A DNA stretch of 64,000 nucleotides. Source: Garcia nutans. Taxonomy: Eukaryota; Streptophyta; Magnoliopsida; Malpighiales; Euphorbiaceae. The notes under the pieces were generated by a model. That model was not told the origin of the DNA and did not search any database. It saw nothing but the letters and a program-made list of their open reading frames with translations. The stretch is taken from the NCBI GenBank assembly GCA_947685225.1, contig CANTUV010000033.1, forward strand, positions 57,699,001 through 57,763,000, given 5' to 3'. Shown here in pieces: positions 60,250-64,000 of the stretch. The stretch's first letter is position 1, and every line of letters begins with the position of its first letter. Made by a program: the position numbers and the translations under genes.

Positions 60250-63200
60250 AGAAAGAAAAAAAAGGGGTTATTTGATTGACTCCTATAACATTGAACCTTC
60301 CCCTGTTCTTTAGTGCCTTTTTTTTTTTAATTTTTTAAAAAAATTGAATTTCTTGACTAAAATTCATCCAAGACCTTGAAAAAAGGAACCCCAAGCTATA
60401 AATGGAAAATGGGTGATTGTTATGTCTGCTCTGTCTTCCATTTGTACGGATAGTTTTCTGTACATGCATCTCTTTTTCTCACATGAGTCCGTGTAAATCG
60501 CTGTAACAATCTACAAAGTTGCTGACAAGTGGTAATAACTCTTAGCGACTTATGCTCTTCGCCTTTTTTTTTTTTTGAAATGATGCTCTTCGCCTTTGAA
60601 CCAAATAGAGAAAAACAGAATGACTTAAAGAAAGAGAGAGAATTTTAGACAATTTTTTTCTTTTATTTTTCATTGCTTCTTTAAACTGGAGAGCTGCGAA
60701 TGATTATTTTCAGCTAAATATTCTAATGCCAATTATGAGAAGATTTTTCCTTTGTGATATTTAAATTTTCTTTTCCATATTATGAAACTATAAATAACTA
60801 ATGTAAATGTTGAACTCTTATCCCATAATTTATCAAAGGGTCAATATGAATTTAAATTTTTAATATAATTATATCTTGAAAAATAAAATCTTATTAATTT
60901 CAATATAAATAACATAAAGAGAATAATATATAAAAAATAAAAACTTATTATGCATAAAAACTCGATAAAAAATTATACTAAATTAATTAAAAATTTTAAA
61001 TTTAAAAGAATTTTACTATTTTTATAATTCTACTCGGCTTGACTTTAAAAGAATAATTTATATAAAAAAATATTTATTAATGGTTGTAGTTTGCAAAATA
61101 ATTATCAAATTCAATGTAAATAATACTAATGTCAGTTTTTAAATGATGGTGCGAAATATTTAAAATAATAGTTGATTTGGAAATTTTGGAAAAATGCTAA
61201 AAAACAAAGAATATTAGGAAGTTGAAGATTCATTTAGGAACAACGTCCATATACAGATCTTCAATCTCAATTAAAAATATAATATTTTTGAAATGAAAAA
61301 CATTTAAATATTCATTCATTTATTTCCAGTTGAAATAATATTCGTTGTTAAATGTTAACAACTTTCTTTAACACTGATGACTTTCTTTAATAATATAGAT
61401 TTATATTTTATAATACGTTTTATTTTATTTTCTATTTTAATTTTTTTGAAATTCAGTTATTAAAAACTATTATTTTTAACTAACATTTAACAAATCAACT
61501 AACTAGCTAATAATTATATACATATATATATATAGAGGACAGCAACAATTGAATTATTTACAGTATAGCAAATAATTTTTATTGCTAATATAATTATGAA
61601 TCCCTGTTTAATTATATATATATATATAGTGAACTTTTTAGTAATTATAAACTGCAAGGAAAATTTTAAGCTGTCATGTAAACAAATTATAAAGTTACAT
61701 GAGAAAGTTGAGAGTAATTATTTGTCAATTTCTCTTTTGTTGCTGAAATTTTTTTATTATAAATTTATTTATAATGAGAGATATTATAATTAATATTTTT
61801 CAACCAATAAAAAAAAAATTGTCCAAGGCCACTTTTCAAAGTGACTTACAAATGGTACTCATAATCTGTATTATTCAATAATCTCAAATTTCATTTTCTG
61901 CCATGTTTAAAAAAAGGGATTCAAAGGAGAGAATATCAGTATTACAAGGAATCCCTGATCAATTTTTTTCAAAATTTTATATTATAAAAATGTATAATAA
62001 ATTCTTAATAATTTAATAATAAATTTATAAAAATTATTATACATTATAAACTCATAATAAAATAATAATAAAATTTATATATTTGGTAAATTTGTAAGCT
62101 AATAAAAAGTCATGATAAATTTGAAAATATTTTTAGAGCCGATAAATTTAAAATATTATATGTTTTTGGTTTTTTTTTTCCAAAAATTTTGTGAAAATGC
62201 TAGTATTATTCACTGGTCTAACAGTATTGAACGAGTAGAATAGAAAAAAATACTAATTATAATTACTTTAGAAAGTAATTATTAGATAATCTCTTTTTTA
62301 TTGATTAAAAAATATTTATTATATAAAAAATATTTATTATAAGTATTATAATAAATATTTTTTAGTTAATAAAAAAATTGTCCAATAATCACTTTTTAAA
62401 GTAATTACAACAATTATTTCTCATGGTAGAATTATTTGTGGGCTTTGCACAGGGCAAACCCAAACTCAATACAATCCATAATCATATTTCCAAAAAATAT
62501 ATATAATGATATATGTTAATTAAATGTTAAGTTTAAAATTTGGGAGTTCTATAAAATCACTATTTTTTTTAAATATTATAAAAATAAAAAATATTTATAT
62601 TTAAAAAAAAATAAAGTAAAATTTTAAAAATATCTCACTCCTAGTTAAAATAATTTTTTTAAAAAAAATACATATTTTTTCTCTATAAATAATATTGTAC
62701 TTCAATTTTTATTTTTTTAAACTTTACTATTAAATAAAAATATTTTAATAAATAATAAAAATTAATATTTTAAATTATATTTTTAGCATATAAAATATAT
62801 TAATTTTTATAAAGTAAAATTTTTAATTTTGATTACAAATAATAAATAAAACTCATAAAAATAATAAAAAAATAAAATATATAAGAATATATTAATAAAA
62901 ATTATTAAATTTATTTTTAACTAAATTATATTATAGACATAAAAAATAAAACTAAAAAATATTAATTTTATTTTATAAATATTGTTCAGATGTTTGATAT
63001 ATATTATGTCAATGCTCGTAGAGATTTTATATATACTATGTATTTTTTATTTATATTATATAGATATTGGTAAATATTATGTGTATTTTATATGAATAAA
63101 AATTTTAAAAAATAAAGTTAAAAAAATATAAATAAATTTTATAATTTTTTTGTATGTTTAATAGATGTTTAGTAAATGTTATTGTTTGTTGTGTATATTT

Positions 63201-64000
63201 TATATATGTTATTTATATTTTGTGTGTATATTTATTTTTTATATGTATATTAAGGGTATGATATTTAAAAAAAATTTAAATAAAAATAAAAATAAAAATA
63301 AAATGTAAAAAACCAAAAAAAAAAATTAAATAAGTAAAACAGGAAAAAAAATAAAATTTAACGTCAAAAGACGCAAAAAAGAAAAATAACACACCTAAAC
63401 TAGTAGTTCTGAAAAAAAAATTGAAACGCAAATTCACGTAAACTGCATAAATTTCTCTTTTTTTAAAGTTTCATTTTAATGAATTAATAAATTATTTTTA
63501 ATGCCAATCAAGTCTAATTAAATTGAATTTCAATATTTTAAGAATTTATTTGAATTTTCAAAATGAAAACTCAATCCAATTTGAATCAAATTTCAAATTT
63601 TAATTTTTTTTAATCTAATTCCACCTTAAATTCAACATTATTTTTATTATAGCGAGCTGGATTATATGTGCTCTTGCAAATCTTTTAAATGATCCATACG
63701 TATGAGAATACAAATCCGTATCCAAAATCATAACCTATTAATTCTCATTAATAAATTAAAGTACTGATTCTCTTAATTTAATTTTCGGAATTTTGAATGG
63801 AATAAATGAAAATTTGAGACATTTTCAGAAGTAATTTCATTAATTTTATGTCTTTAGCTGAATAAAATATTTAGATTATTTTGAGTGAAACAATTGAAAA
63901 TTGATGTTATATCTAACTATGAAACTCACAAAACATATTAATTAAATTTTATAATTAAGGCTATGTCAATATTAATGTGAAAATGGATGATGTATAATTT
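60250..64000. other. AT-rich intergenic region
   Basis: No gene is supported. The sequence is very AT-rich, with runs of A and T and TA microsatellites near 61515 and 61613. Reading frames are short and biased by composition. Confidence 0.6.

Overview
This is a window of nuclear DNA from a eudicot plant. The evidence is strongly AT-rich intergenic DNA, multi-exon genes with small introns, and genes of the cytokinin, gibberellin and ROP-kinase pathways that belong to plants. I could not fix the species. Gene models were built by hand: exon borders were chosen so that reading frame, splice consensus and family alignment agree.

Layout, left to right. (1) 1.0-4.3 kb, minus: a ten-exon DHHC palmitoyltransferase of the PAT17 type. 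(2) 5.0-9.8 kb: a head-to-head pair of genes of the chloroplast M41/FtsH-like family with an HEAGH motif. Both carry disabling lesions, and the 3' flank of the right-hand one holds a decayed hAT transposon (9.85-12.05 kb). (3) 12.8-13.5 kb, minus: histone H2A.X with its SQEF tail. (4) 13.5-22.3 kb: gene-poor AT-rich DNA with tandem repeats and a MITE. (5) 22.7-24.5 kb, plus: a GID1 gibberellin receptor. (6) 29.3-31.2 kb, minus: a single-exon coiled-coil protein with a C-terminal membrane anchor. (7) 34.5-35.5 kb, minus: a six-exon histidine phosphotransfer protein (AHP). (8) 39.0-45.8 kb, minus: a nine-exon ATG18 protein with a BCAS3 domain. (9) 48.8-56.6 kb: two truncated, decayed endogenous pararetrovirus (Caulimoviridae) copies joined head-to-head. 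The right copy also carries a 637-bp tandem duplication with a small inverted insert at its junction. (10) 56.9-59.1 kb, minus: a ROP-binding receptor-like cytoplasmic kinase (RBK type). One of its introns has GA where GT is expected. (11) 59.1-64 kb: AT-rich flank.

The genes do not form an operon or cluster. Their order does resemble two Arabidopsis neighbourhoods as I remember them: GID1A, a paramyosin-like gene and RBK2 on chromosome 3, and H2A.X with ATG18h on chromosome 1. This suggests a conserved ancestral block.

I found no clearly new biological system. The points most worth checking are the rearranged pararetrovirus locus, the GA-AG intron in the RBK gene, and the decay of both members of the M41-like gene pair.
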